64,000 nucleotides of DNA from Malachius bipustulatus (taxonomy: Eukaryota; Arthropoda; Insecta; Coleoptera; Melyridae): assembly GCA_910589415.1 (NCBI GenBank), contig OU342631.1:16864001-16928000 (forward strand), given 5' to 3'. Under the pieces are notes generated by a model. It saw only the letters and a program-made list of their open reading frames with translations. It had not been told where the DNA came from and did no database searches. Positions 1 to 13,200 of the stretch are shown in pieces. The number at the start of each line of letters is the position of its first letter. Position 1 is the first letter of the stretch. The position numbers and the translations under genes are program-made.

Positions 1-1074
1 AGCGACGGCTTGATGATTGGATCTGGAAATGGCTGAAGGGAAGGAAGCTATTTAGTGGTTTGATTGGTTATGATAGATGATATGATGATGGGGAACTAAT
101 CGCTTGAAATTTGCCTAATTCCTTAAAATTCGCTCTTCATGGTCTATATTATTACAAACGTGTGGTTTTAAACGTCAATTTTAAACTGAACTTCTCAGAA
201 AGTGAGAGAGTGAGACTGACAATTTAGTCCCCTTCTCGGATTATGTAAGCCTCAGCGTGGTACGGTTACATAAGAGTTACGAGAAGACATGAAAGTGTTG
301 ATGAGACGGTTTTAATTAAAAGATGTCTGCATAGGTGACTTGTAACGTATGATATCAGCAAGATTTTACATAGTCTTAGAAATTTTGCATAATTTGGCAA
401 TAGTTCACGAAAACAGTAATCTTTGGAAATTTTTGAGGCTTATGAGGTTTTTATTCTCAAATCTTTGACAAGAATTGACCAGTCTGTCATGCTTGAATTT
501 GTGTTAACAACACAAATAAAGCTTGTTCCTAAATTCTGAAAAAAATTAGCACCAACTGACAACAGTGTAGGTACTAAAATAAGCGCAAGTGTAAAAATTT
601 TCAAAACAGACCAACCTCAACTTTATTGTCAAAAAATAGGCGATTGTTGTCAAAATTTTAGGAAAAATTTCAGAACTGTAAAACTTACTTTTACGATTCC
701 TAATTGTGATTTTTTCTTTCAATTAATTTGACAACCGACCGTTATCACGACAATTATTATTGTCAACAGCATGAAGAACAAAAGAGCGTGTATTAGCAAG
801 TAGCAACAAAAGAGCAATCCCCCACCAGCAAGCCAGTAGTGGAAAAAACAAATTAACTGCGAGCCTTCCTTCTTCAATGCAAAACAGTAAGATGTGAAGA
901 GATTCCCACACAACCTACTTTGAGTCAAATGTCTCGGATTCAACTTCTGTTTTATCAACTTTTTCCATATTACCTTCTACTTATCACCCCTCTTTTCTAA
1001 GCCAATTTTTTACATTATAGTAAACCATGAAAAAAACAAAAATGAACCAAAAAACAAAAAGCCATGAGACTTAC
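1..1074. other. unc-5 intron, no exon recognised
   Basis: AT-rich sequence downstream (minus strand) of the splice donor that closes the second TSP1 exon. The transmembrane exon of unc-5 would be expected next, but I find no segment with an acceptor in the right phase followed by a convincing membrane helix. A hydrophobic open frame at about 719-911 (minus) is considered and set aside in the rejected list. Confidence 0.6.
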
Positions 1075-1257
1075 CTTCCCGAACTCTAGTCAGCTCCATA
1101 CTTCTGCAGACCTCACTGCTGCAGGCGGCGATTTGGACGTCCTTTCCGCTGCAAATCTTTTTCCCTCCGCCTCCTAAGCAATGCCGCCGTCGGTTTCTGG
1201 TGCAGTCCTCCCCACAGGACGACCACTCCGACCAGGCAGACCACTTCGCGGCCTCCA
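1075..1257 (-). CDS. unc-5 exon: second TSP1 repeat
   Basis: Acceptor ...tttccgcag ends at 1258 and donor gtaagt begins at 1074. The exon is 183 bp, phase 1 to phase 1. It encodes a thrombospondin type-1 repeat with the tryptophan ladder W-S-A-W-S-E-W followed by six cysteines (CGEDC, HC, IC, AC, VC), a complete TSR disulfide set. A basic run (RNRRRHC) lies mid-domain. The exon ends with a short juxtamembrane segment (MELTRVRE). The WxxW motif is a typical C-mannosylation site in this family. Confidence 0.9.
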
Positions 1258-4200
1258 CTGCGGAAATAAGGGGCGGTTAGATGGAGATCGGGGGTGGGTT
1301 TGAGGGTTAGCTTACCGAGCAGGTTCAGGTTAGTATCGAGATCATAGTCGTAAGCGGTGTCCAGCACCAGCTCTTCTACAGGCGACGCAAGCGGGGGGTT
1401 AGTATTAGCGTTAGTAACACAAATTTATAACTGTTTTTGATGTGAGGGTGTCTCTTTGTTCGAGTTTGAGTGTGCTCTTTGAGAAATTTATTGGGTTTTG
1501 TAAAAAAATTAAAAATAATCTGACACAAGTTGTGGTGTTCAAACTACAGTGATGATGATGGTAATAAGGAACGGGCGTGATGGTGTGTGAAAGAGTGAAT
1601 ACTAGAGAGGTCATCTTCAACCATTATCAATGGATGAGAAAAATTACAAGAGAATTGGAGAGAAGTTTCATTGTTTAGTTGTGACTTTTGACAATACTAT
1701 GACGAGGAGAATAATTAAAGGGGAGTGATTTGAAGTAAAGATAGTTAAAATTTGTGTTTTCTAAACAGGCAAATTATTTTGAAACATTGATTTTTTATTT
1801 TTGTTGCGGATGATACCTTTCTTCTTTTTTACTCAAATGAGGCGCAGCCCTTTAATTTTTAACTTCATCATCTCTCAGGAAAGATGAAGATTACCTACTT
1901 TGTAAAATAAAAGTTCTACCCTAAGAATCAGCGTAATTTCAATAACAAGTTCATAATAATTTGCCTTTTACTGAGTGTACTAAAAATGCGAGGCGTATAG
2001 CAAAATGTAGCGTTTGTTAGTAATTACAACATCGAATAATAATTTCCCATACCTTGAGGACAAGGGATACAGTCTTTAGTCCTGCGAACACTTTGACCCT
2101 GACAGGGCAGCCCTCCATTACTAGGGGGTGGGTTGGTGCAGGTTCTGGTACTCATCATCCCTGAGGAAAGGGTGCCGGCTTGAGGGCATCTGCATTCTGT
2201 CCAACTTGACCATTGAGACCAGCCGCCGTTTACTGAAACAAAAAGAACAACTTAATAAATATTGTAATTCTTGAAATATCTCTTTAAAGGTTTCAACGTT
2301 TAACTTTAGATTGAAAATTATGAAAGATTCTAATTCAGTATCAATCTGGAAACTGAGAGATCCTGGAGAACTGTTTGAATTTATGAAAAAAATAATATTT
2401 TTAGAAAAACGTTGCTGATTAAATTACTTCAACATAATGCACAGAAGAGATCTCACTTGGTTGAGAATAAGAATTTTAGAATTTAAAAAATCTAATTTAT
2501 GCCTGATTTGATCACCATTTAACTTGACTAACCAACCGTCAAATCTTAATCAATATTTAAAACCGATCAGGCACTTCCGCAGTTCAGATAAACATTTCAC
2601 GCCTGCTGAGGTAAATTCGACAGGGCGTCTGATTAATACAGGCTCATTTTAAACTGACAGGATCACTCGTGTATTATCGAAAATTAATTCCCGGAGCGAG
2701 GAAAATCAATTCGATGATAATTATTTATCGTGTCGAGCCACCTTTAGACGTGACTGAAACATCTCGGAGAGGGCCACGGTTTCAACACGACCGCCTCTAA
2801 GTCTTGCTGAGAAAAGGACGGGACTTTTGACACGGGTTAATTAGGAACTCGTGTTGGAGGAGTTTATGTTGAAATATGTGGAAGACGGTCGTGGGAATGT
2901 CAGTTTTGTCTCTGGTGTAATGAGTGCCAGTACTTGGACAATTATGGGTACGGCTACTTTGCATAAATCATCACATAACTCGAGTTATGTTAATTCTTCA
3001 CGAAAATTAACCACTTGAAATAGTAATAATGGGGAACAGTTCGAGTGTTTTGTTGTCAAGAAGGTGAAGAGGTTTCTATTTTTAATTGACTGGAACTAAG
3101 AATGAGTGAAAAATATTGTAATGCAATATACAGGGTGACTTAGATATTTTTCTATATTACTTTTTTTGAGCTCTAGATCTAGAATGAAACGAATTGAACT
3201 TTGAACTTTGATTCTCCTTTCAAATTTTTTAAAAGAAATAAAGGATTGTATTGAAAATAATAAATTCTCGAGTGAGAAAAAACGAGAAAAGGTTACCCAG
3301 GGAGATTTTATAATATACACTTTTACTTGAATAAAGCAAACTTTATTAAGGCAGCAGCAACCATTTTATGCTCGACCATTGCAAAAACTCAAGATCAAAA
3401 GCGTAATCTGAAATAAAAACCCCACACAAAGAGATTCCTTAGAAAATTGTTTGCAGTTCTTGCTTGAAATATTTATCATAACCGTACTCCGCACGCTTAA
3501 TTTGAACTTCCAGAGCTTCCGAAAGTAACCACAATTAGCCCAACTTATTTAAAATTAATTGAGCATTCTGTCTTAATTGTGGCGAAAATATGAATTCCTT
3601 TCAACCCACTATACTATAGTAGATCTGTGTTTTAGGGATGCCGGCAGTAGAAAATAAAGGACGGGGGTGTTTAATTACAAGATCTGTGTTCCGACCACGG
3701 ATCGTCTTCTCCTTTAGATTTTTATTTTCTCCCGCGCTGTAATTTTATAAGCTTAATCTAATCTTTTCCACCGGAATCAGTCAAGCTGTGCATTTAAGCA
3801 ACAATGCCAGATCGCTTTATTCTCTCTTATCATGCATCCTTAGAGTTTTGCAAAACAACAAGATTTTTGGGTAATTACCCTATTTTCAGAAGCTTTGTTA
3901 ATAAAAAATTATTTTTCAAGAAAGCTCGACTAAAAAATTAATTTACTGTATATTATCTCGTAAATACTCTCAAATTATGTCAGACTATGAATCGTCTGAT
4001 ATGAATCGACTATGAATCGACACCAAATCGAAGAAGAACTCAAAAAAATTCCAAAAATATGAATCGAATGATGGCAGAGTCCTTCTTATCGCTAACGTGA
4101 CCCATTGTCGTCCAGTATGACCAATAAGAATACTTACAAATTTCACATTTCACTTGGTGGATGCGCTTAAAAAATAATATTTATTCTCATCGCGGACTAT

Positions 4201-7200
4201 TTATCATTTATTTATTTATAAATTGGAATTTACACTTTCAATACATGAAGGCGGCTGTTTAGAATAAAAACATCTGAAACTCGTTTACCCAAAAAGTTTC
4301 CTGATTTAGAGTAATTGTTAAATTATTAATTAATTAGAAATTTTCATATTTAAAAAATAACGAATAAAAAAGCCGATCACTTCTCTTTGAGATGTGGAAG
4401 ACTTCTGGGCGTTTTTTTTTAACAGTCAGTGGCGATGCATGAGCACTTTTAGTTTGTTTCAATGGAAAGCCGATGTTATGCAGATACCTCCGCCCAATCA
4501 TTGAAACGCTCCACTATCTTGCAAACTTACAGATATAGTTTATGCTCATATTGTATCATATGAGCGCTAGAACGCCAAACAATTATTATTCAACATAAAG
4601 TTTAAATATTTTGATTAAACTTCTAGAGTGAGTGCCCTTGAAAATCTGGCCAATAAGTGAGATATTTACTGTTATTATAAATCTTCCCAGATGGTAAAAG
4701 TTCCATCATTGTCTCTCAGCTTTAAAGCAGAGAACAAATTGATTGATTCTCAAATTCTCCTAAATGTCCAGCTTCCTGCTGTCCCGTCCAGTTTTAAACC
4801 CTCCGAGATATCCAGTTTCGTTAAAAGCTTTATGGTGATCGCTCTACATTTCTGTGACACAAAAAAAATTCTGTGAAACGAGGAGATAGATGAGTTAAAA
4901 TATCCGGAGTTTTCACTTGTAAATTATACAGGGTGTAGCACAGATATGCCGAAAAACTTTGAAGTGTAGTAAAAGTGTAGGGTGTTAAAAATGTATCAAA
5001 AATATAACTGTTTTTTGTTATTATAACTCGTGTAAATTTGAACTAGCAAAGCTCTATAATTTGGCTATTTCAGGTTTTGTTGATTGCTTCCAGTGGCGTA
5101 GATATTCACTTTTTTTCCGCTTTTCACTCCCTATCTTTTACTCCACTGAATTTATTGCACATACAAACATACAAAAACCTTATTCAATAGCACCCGCATT
5201 TTAGAACAATAAAGTTTTCTTAAATTTTTTGTACAGAGCACCGACTTTGAGTCTTCTCATGTTTTGTTGGGCCATTTACGCACATATATGTTTATTTTGG
5301 CGCGCCCTACTACCCCAATTTTTTTTTTTTTTAGTGGAGAGTAGAGAGATTAAGACGATGGGGCGTTTTTCTTTTCATCTGAGTACTTGGGCTTGCTTAT
5401 GTTAGGTTTTAGGGTTGAAATCGTTATGGTTTTGATGACGGTGGTGCATGTGGAAGTAAGTCGAAATATGATAAATTTAATTTTGGCAGGATGGGTTGAA
5501 GATGAAGAGTCTTCATTCTTGACCAAAACAGGACAGTTTATTCTTAAAAAAAATATGGTGCATTCGTCTTAGCTGCGTAGATAAGACATAGTTGCTCCGC
5601 TCTGGTAATTTGACTTCGAGATCGAGCTCATTTAGCCAGACACAATTTTTTCATTTATAAATAGTTTTACAAATAAATACAAAACACCTTGACGAGCTAG
5701 GATTCGAGCTCTGACGGTGGCAGCGTCAACGGCTTATTAACAGTCATACCGCCCGCTCAAAATTTAATCAACTTCTTGTTACCTCAGTATGGATTTGATC
5801 TTTGAAAGATTGGGGTTGTTTTTGAAATTGGGATCAGTAAATCGAATACATTGACTTTAGGAAGAAATATTGATTAGCGTTATCTTTGGCACCGAATCGA
5901 GAAGTTGCATCTAATATAGCAAATTGAACCAAAAAAATTTAGGGAGGGATCGCAAGATACAATTGAGGTCAAGCATTAAGATGGGGATGGGAATTATAGA
6001 GTTGAAATTTCTTAGTTTTTGGCAGCGTTGGTTTGAAAATTTAGGTGTCGAAATAAGATCATAAACACTCCATTTCAGGGATCATTATTCATTTTGCTTT
6101 TGACAATGTTAGGGGAATCTGGAAGAATGTGGAAAAACGAAGAAATCAGCAAAAAAAAAATTGTCTATATATGGAGGTTACCAGTTAACGCTAACGAAGG
6201 TCTTAAACTTGCTCATTTGGGTAAACGTTAGAGACAAGTGTGGGATAAGATAATTTCTCTTCCGACTACTAAAAATTTAAAGCTTGCTTGTCTTAAAGGG
6301 TGTATTTTATATTATTGCGTCGTTACAAAGATGATGGGATACGCGAATGTATTTCAGATGCACGTATATTAAAAAATATAACTTTATATTAAGAACAAAT
6401 TAAATGCAATAATAATTATAAACGTCCATCTTTCGTTTCGTTGGGCAACAATATTAGCAAGAATATTCCCATTCTTTTGGGCGAATTGTAAGAGCGGAAA
6501 CAATTATTGGTCTATATCAGAAGACGCAGGAGACGGATCTTTGATAAAATAAATGTAGTGAAATAAATAAAAAGATATTGGCAACACTGACAGCTCGGGT
6601 GCTTTGTGTTTGGAACAAAGAGGAGGACGAATTAATTTCGTTTCTCGAATTCTTTTAGAATATCCGTCTTTTGAATTAATTCCGATGAAACACTTATTAG
6701 ATGTTGGATCAATTATTTCGCAAAGGTATAGGGAAATCGTTATGCTCTGAAGGATTTTGTTAATCGAGGGAAACTTGGGTAGGGATCGAGCAAACAACGA
6801 TGTTTAAAATTGATGTTTTATTCATTTTCTAGTCGATGGTCTCTTTTAACAGTTGATTTCATTCAGAAATTAGGGTGTAAACGTAATATATGGAGTGATT
6901 TTCATTCACTTCAGTCTCCAGGAATAATTTAAGAGTCGGGAAGAAAGTTTGAACAAGTCTCGTCGATATTAATTTTTTTCGCGAGGATGCTCTAGAAACG
7001 AAATGAAATGTTTTCCCGACCATCAATCTTCATCAAATTAGAACGAATGTCGCCGGTTCAGCAATCTAATTTCCACGATTCATATTACTACATTGTATAG
7101 TTTTGTAGCGACTAACTTTTTCGAGTAAAATCTGCGGAATTTCACCACCCGAAGACATCTGGCTCTAGACGCGGACGAATTGAAGTCCTGGGCCAACCGG

Positions 7201-10200
7201 AATTAAACTTCTAAAACTCATTGTTTTTCTCGACATCATTCTTTGTTTGTGTATTTGTCAGTTGGTAATCCTTCAGGAAACTTTAGATGTGTTCTATTCC
7301 AGTTAACAACAACTCTAATACGCCAAGTTTTTCTTTCGTTTTCTTAGTCTTACTACGAACTGATTGTTTCGTTAGTTGGAAATTTGATCGCCATTCCTAC
7401 CTTATACCTACAGGATGTATTGAATTTCATTACACCTTAGGAAAATTACGACTCATTTTCTATTCCGCACTGTATGTTGACGTTGCAGTTACATTCCACG
7501 AAATTGCTTCTGTAATTTATAACGAACAATAATTATTATTGTCAGGCATAGTTTTAAGAAGTATTTATATAGGGTGATTTAAATTACTGTCTATTAAGTA
7601 TAAACATTTAACAGTTTGTATTCTTTGTATTAGAAGTATAGGTAATAGAGTGAGCCGTGGTTTCTTGGTTGGACAAATACCACCTGAGGAATTTAGAGAT
7701 ATGTAGAACAAGAACCCGGTCAACTTAGGTATTCTCTCCACATTCTAAGACAATAGCATTACCTCTTCTCGACTACCACATGCTGTTCGCGTCTGAGAGA
7801 CAAAAACCCCCGACTTATGACAAGCATTTATTTACAGGACCTCTGCTTGAAAATAAAGAATCGATTGCATGCCGACCACCTCACCTCGTCGGTCTATGCG
7901 CTTGTTTATTGGACTCCTTTTACGTACTCGTTCGTCGTTCGTATTCGTATTGGTATTGATAAAGCATCGACGCGTGGGATGTACCGGTGCTGATGCTAGC
8001 TGGTTCTGGTGAATCGAATGAACATAAACTGGATTAAATATAATGTTAATGGTCGTTAAACATGTATTTAATAGCTGGTATTACTGATATGTAAGAATTA
8101 GTTCGGTCGTTCATCATTCTTCTTGAAAAATCCTATACCATTAAGTCTGGGAGGAGTGTTTGTTTTGTATACTCGCAAATCACAAATAAAGTGAGATCGG
8201 TAACCACCCTTGTAGTTTTTTCGCATAAAATATGCTCCTATCCAGATTGTACCTCATGAAGGAATAACTACAACTTTAGTACTTCTGATGGTGGCAGCAT
8301 GAAGGTAGCTGTTAAACTAACTTAAAATCTTTCAAGATTTTATTAAACGCTTGGTTGCATTAATGGTTTCCTACGGAGAAAATATAAAACAACTGCTTCA
8401 ACTGGGTATCAGTTGCTTTGCCTCTCTTCTTTACTTCAAAAATTATTTTCTAGGCATCACCTGTGTGTATGTTTCACATTAATTTAACCTAAAGCTTTAC
8501 TAATTCCCACTGGCAAATCCTATTGGCTAGTTATGGAGGACTATCACATTAATCTTGCAATTAGTGTGAGTGTTAGAGCCAGAAAGCTTTAGGTGTGGCA
8601 ATTTTGCATTCATCGCACTCATAAAGGATTTATTCCTGGGGAGCTACCAGAGTGGTGGGAATATGGAGGTAGGTGTTTGAAATACCCTAAAAAACTTGTT
8701 GTCTTTCATTATTGGCACTTGGTAATTCTAAATGGTCTTGTGTGGAAGCTTACAATTCTTATAAAACTTACAAAGCGTAGACAATTCTTACAATTTGGGT
8801 CAGTTTTGGAGATCTAAAAGCTCTTTCCCAAATTTCTTGTTATCGCACCACATAAAATCTTTCCTAGAGAGCCGGTAGAGTGGTGCGGGAACAATGAATT
8901 AATTTGTGAAAGTCTCAACCCGGATCATATTTTGAGCCCGGAATGGCAAAATTCGGTTAATTCTTGTAGTAGTCTTGTATGGAAGCTTACGAGACAATTC
9001 TTACAATTTGGGATAGTTTTGGAGATCGAAAAGCTCTTTCCCGAATTTCTTGTTTCGCACCAAATATCATCAGTTAATTTGTGAAAGTCTTAACCCGGAT
9101 AAATTTTTGAGCTCGGAAAGCTCGTTACCATTTTTATAATGAACTTCATAACGCACCAGCGCTATTACTATAATGTATAGAGTGGTTGGAGCTTGAAGAA
9201 TGAACGAACTTATATTTTTCGATTATAATTTTTCAGAAACATTTCTGCCGATAACAAATTATAAGACGAGTAAGGATAAAATGAGTAAATAAGGAAAGGT
9301 TGCATTGAAAAAAAGTTAATGTCTTGTTCATCTTCCAACTCAGACATTAAACTTCTTTAATAAATAGGAATTACTATCACAAGCAATGGTAAATAATGCA
9401 AAAGTAAAAGTGTAGTAAGTCTCGTCCTCAAGGTGGGTTAAAACAATCTCGTATACCAAGTGTGAAGATCGTAAAACTTTATAGTTATTTTATATATAAG
9501 CGCCTGTTACGGGATAGCCTTGTGATTTCCTTTTTCTCTCCTCATCGTCAGTACAGACCTCATTGATTTGCGCAGGTTGTTTATTATCCTCCGAATGATT
9601 CTTTTATAGCGCATTATTGAATTTATATAACTCGGTGCGAAAAAGAAGACAGAAAGACAGTAAAACAAGTGAATATGCTGGAACGCCAACTGAACTTAAA
9701 TGTGTCTATCAAAACGAATAACAATAAAGTTAGCATAAGAACATAATACTGTGCGGCAGTGGAATGTAAAGTCTCGGTAGTAAAGTTAAGCTCGTTAAAC
9801 TTAATGCTAAAAATAAAATATAAATAGGGAATTTAGTATTCGAGGAATGGGATGATGTTGTTGTTATATTAATGTCAAGATTGTTCTGCTCGTGATTCTA
9901 AATATCGCTAATACGCTGGAGTGGTATATAGTGGTATAGTGGTAGTGGTTTTATAAATGACAGGCAACTTGTTCTAGTTTGTAGTGGAACGCTTTTGCGA
10001 AATGGCTTTATAAATTGTTCCGAGAGGATGGGAGGAAGGTGGAACTCTATTAAAGTGAAACTTTTAAACAAGAAGTTAATTTGTATCGACAAGGTCCAGA
10101 ATGACCATACAAAAAGGAAAAGTTCTGTTGTTATATTTATTAGTCTTAACTAGCTTTAACGTTCAGTAGCTGACAGGACATTAGTGAAAAATTACCCCAC

Positions 10201-13200
10201 AACAGCTGCTATTTCACCTTTAACTCTCAAGTCTCTGGTCACCAATTTATTCCACTGCCATACTTGATCCATTTTTTTGGCCCCTGCTGACACTTTATTC
10301 TACCGCATTCTAGAATATGATCTAGGATCTAGGAGACATTTTCTATTCGGAGGGCTTATAGTATAAATAAGTTCTTCTCATAAGTTTCTGCCCATGCATA
10401 AGTCTCTTCCCATATCAACCAATTTTGTCAATGTTTTATATGCGGTCAGACAAAGTCAGGTTCGCTCTACAATTCACTTTTCTCAGAGTCAGATCAGCAA
10501 AAAAAGTTGGAATTTTCGAGCGGACTGGATCTCGATCTCGTCAAACCGGATCTTCAGATTCCCCCAACGCCCCCCCCCCCAACGCCGGGCGTCGTCGTGA
10601 GATACTTTACCAGGTTGTTAGTGAACCTATGAACATTATCGAAAGACTTTTTAACGGCCTCGTTAATTACTCCTCGTCGGGAATCGTCAGATATTTCCTA
10701 AATAGTGTTACATAACAATTTTAATTCTCGAACCAGTCCAAACATTTGGTCCCCTAACAAAATACGTGAAGTGGCACTTCATTCACATCATCTGAAAAGC
10801 CGCCACTGCTTTATTAAGCCGCGTTCCAAAAAATATGAACAAACTTTTAAAGTCATCCTTGCTACTCAGTCCAATTTTATTGCTCTTATCTGTTAATGGA
10901 GCTGCATATTTGAGACTCTCTTTTATAAAAATCTTTCTGTCTCTAGCAGTCTTTTCATATTTAATTTCTCAACAGTTCCAGTTTCTTTCACTGTAACTTG
11001 GTCCATTTGTTGTTCTGCACACGCGCTTTGAGAATAATAAAGGATTTGTGAAACATTCCCTGTTGAGTGTCTCCAACAGAAGACTCTTCTTTCGTCCGGA
11101 CTAAGCCTCAGTAAGCTTCCAAAGCTTGCCGTAGGTTACCATAATGCCCATTTTAATGGTACTTCTTGCAGCGTCGAGATATTTCTAGATCTCATAAAAT
11201 ACAACTAAAATAGATAATTTATAAGCCCCTGAAGACAAACGTACACCACAGAGAACCATGTTATTAAATTACTTGAAACAAGAAACAAACTCTATTAACA
11301 TTAACATCTCGTACCCACATAAATCTATTTTTTTTAATAAACAGACATAATTTAAGTAATAATAATTATGCACCGACTGCTTCAGTGTCGCGTGCGTGGG
11401 AGCGAGCGGTTAATAGCCACGTTTTAGGCAATAACTTATCCTTGCTCTGCCCGGTGCAATGGTGGAAAACCCAAACTCGTAAACAAACATCCTGGCAAGC
11501 ACTTGATGATTAACGAGGCAAACCGCAGGAGTAGATAATTTTACCAAACAACAATCAGGCACCGGAATAATGAATATTTTGAATTAGCAGGGGGTGCTAC
11601 GTTGCCTAAATCCGCAGGTAACAGAAGAAACAATACGGGCTCCATTACACGAAGCGGCAACATCGAGTTGATCTCTGAAAGAGGTAGAGTTACAATTAAC
11701 AGATAGCGCATAAATCATTGAGCTGGAATTATGAAGAGATCATTAAAGGATTCGGCGTTGTATCTTACAGATCGTGTTTCATGTGCAATAAAAGGATAAA
11801 GCAGCAACCGCTTTATTTCCATTTAATGAGTGCACCTGGTCTTAAAACCGTCTCAATTCCATAGCTAAAACCAAGTATGAAAACATCTGACAATAATTAT
11901 TACCTGTCAATCAAAAAATGCCACTTCACGTCAAAATTCTACAACTTTATGTTATGTTTTGTAACAAACACGCCTCGAAATGTTCAGTTGGTTAAACCGC
12001 GAACCAGAAATCAGACATGAGTGTTACGAGAACGTCATCGAAGGGTTGAAATCAATCTACAAGACCAAGATGCTGCCATTGGAAGAGCACTACCTCTTTC
12101 ATGAGTTTAGTTCACCAGCTTTAAATGATGCAGATTTCGATGCGAAACCGCTTATTTTACTAGTTGGACAGTACTCTACAGGAAAAACTACTTTCATCAA
12201 GTATCTCCTGGAGAGGGATTTCCCAGGGATGAGGATCGGTCCCGAACCCACGACTGATAGATTTATTGCTGTGATGTTCGACGAGAAAGAAGGTGTGATT
12301 CCAGGGAACGCTCTTGTGGTTGATCCGAAGAAGCAATTCAGACCTTTATCATCTTTTGGGAACGCTTTTCTTAACAGATTTCAATGCTCGTTAGTCAGAA
12401 GTCCTGTACTGAGAGGGATGTCTATTGTTGATACTCCAGGCATATTAGCAGGTAGGTAATGATCTCAAGTTAGTGCTCATAATCTTGACCACGTCCTTCT
12501 TTATTTTTGCTTTTGTTATTTCAAGCGCTTTTAGAAGACGTCAAACTTGGGTGTCTTCAGTTTCATAATCCCTGTTTATAAAGCTGTCTAAACTCTTCGA
12601 GCAGAAAAAACTACATGTTTTGAAATTGAAATCAAGCTTCGCAATTTTTTTTTTTTGTGATTTTTTGAATATTTTCAACAGATTATCCTAAATTCTTAGA
12701 TTATCAGTTTTATCTGTAAATAATCCTCCAGGTGAGAAACAACGCATAGATCGCGGCTACGACTTCACGGGAGTCCTGGAATGGTTCGCCGAGAGAGTCG
12801 ACCGAATAATTCTCCTTTTCGACGCCCACAAACTGGACATCTCCGACGAGTTCCGTCGCTCCATCGAAGCCCTCAAAGGCCACGACGATAAAATCCGAAT
12901 AGTCCTTAACAAAGCCGACATGATCGACCATCAACAGCTGATGAGAGTGTACGGCGCTTTGATGTGGTCCTTGGGGAAGGTGCTGCAGATGCCTGAAGTG
13001 GCCAGAGTGTACATCGGGAGCTTCTGGGATCAGCCCTTGAGATACGACATCAACAGGAGATTATTCGAGGACGAGACGCAGGATCTATTCAAGGACCTGC
13101 AGAGTCTGCCTAAGAATTCCGCGTTGCGGAAGTTGAATGATTTAATTAAAAGAGCTAGGCTTGGTGAGTATATTTTTTTTCTTTCACTGATGAAAGTAGC

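Noticed and set aside
719..958. Hydrophobic minus-strand open frames that could be the unc-5 transmembrane exon
   Set aside because: Two frames are hydrophobic, but neither has an acceptor giving the required phase 1, a basic stop-transfer segment, or any unc-5 juxtamembrane resemblance. AT-rich antisense DNA easily gives leucine- and isoleucine-rich frames.
3128..4940. Transposon bounded by the two tacagggtg motifs at 3128 and 4927
   Set aside because: The motifs are in the same orientation and the flanks are not inverted copies, so they do not define one element.
10394..10715. Overlapping plus-strand frames upstream of Past1
   Set aside because: They are read through a C-rich run in two frames at once, have no domain, and do not connect to Past1 by splice sites I can see.
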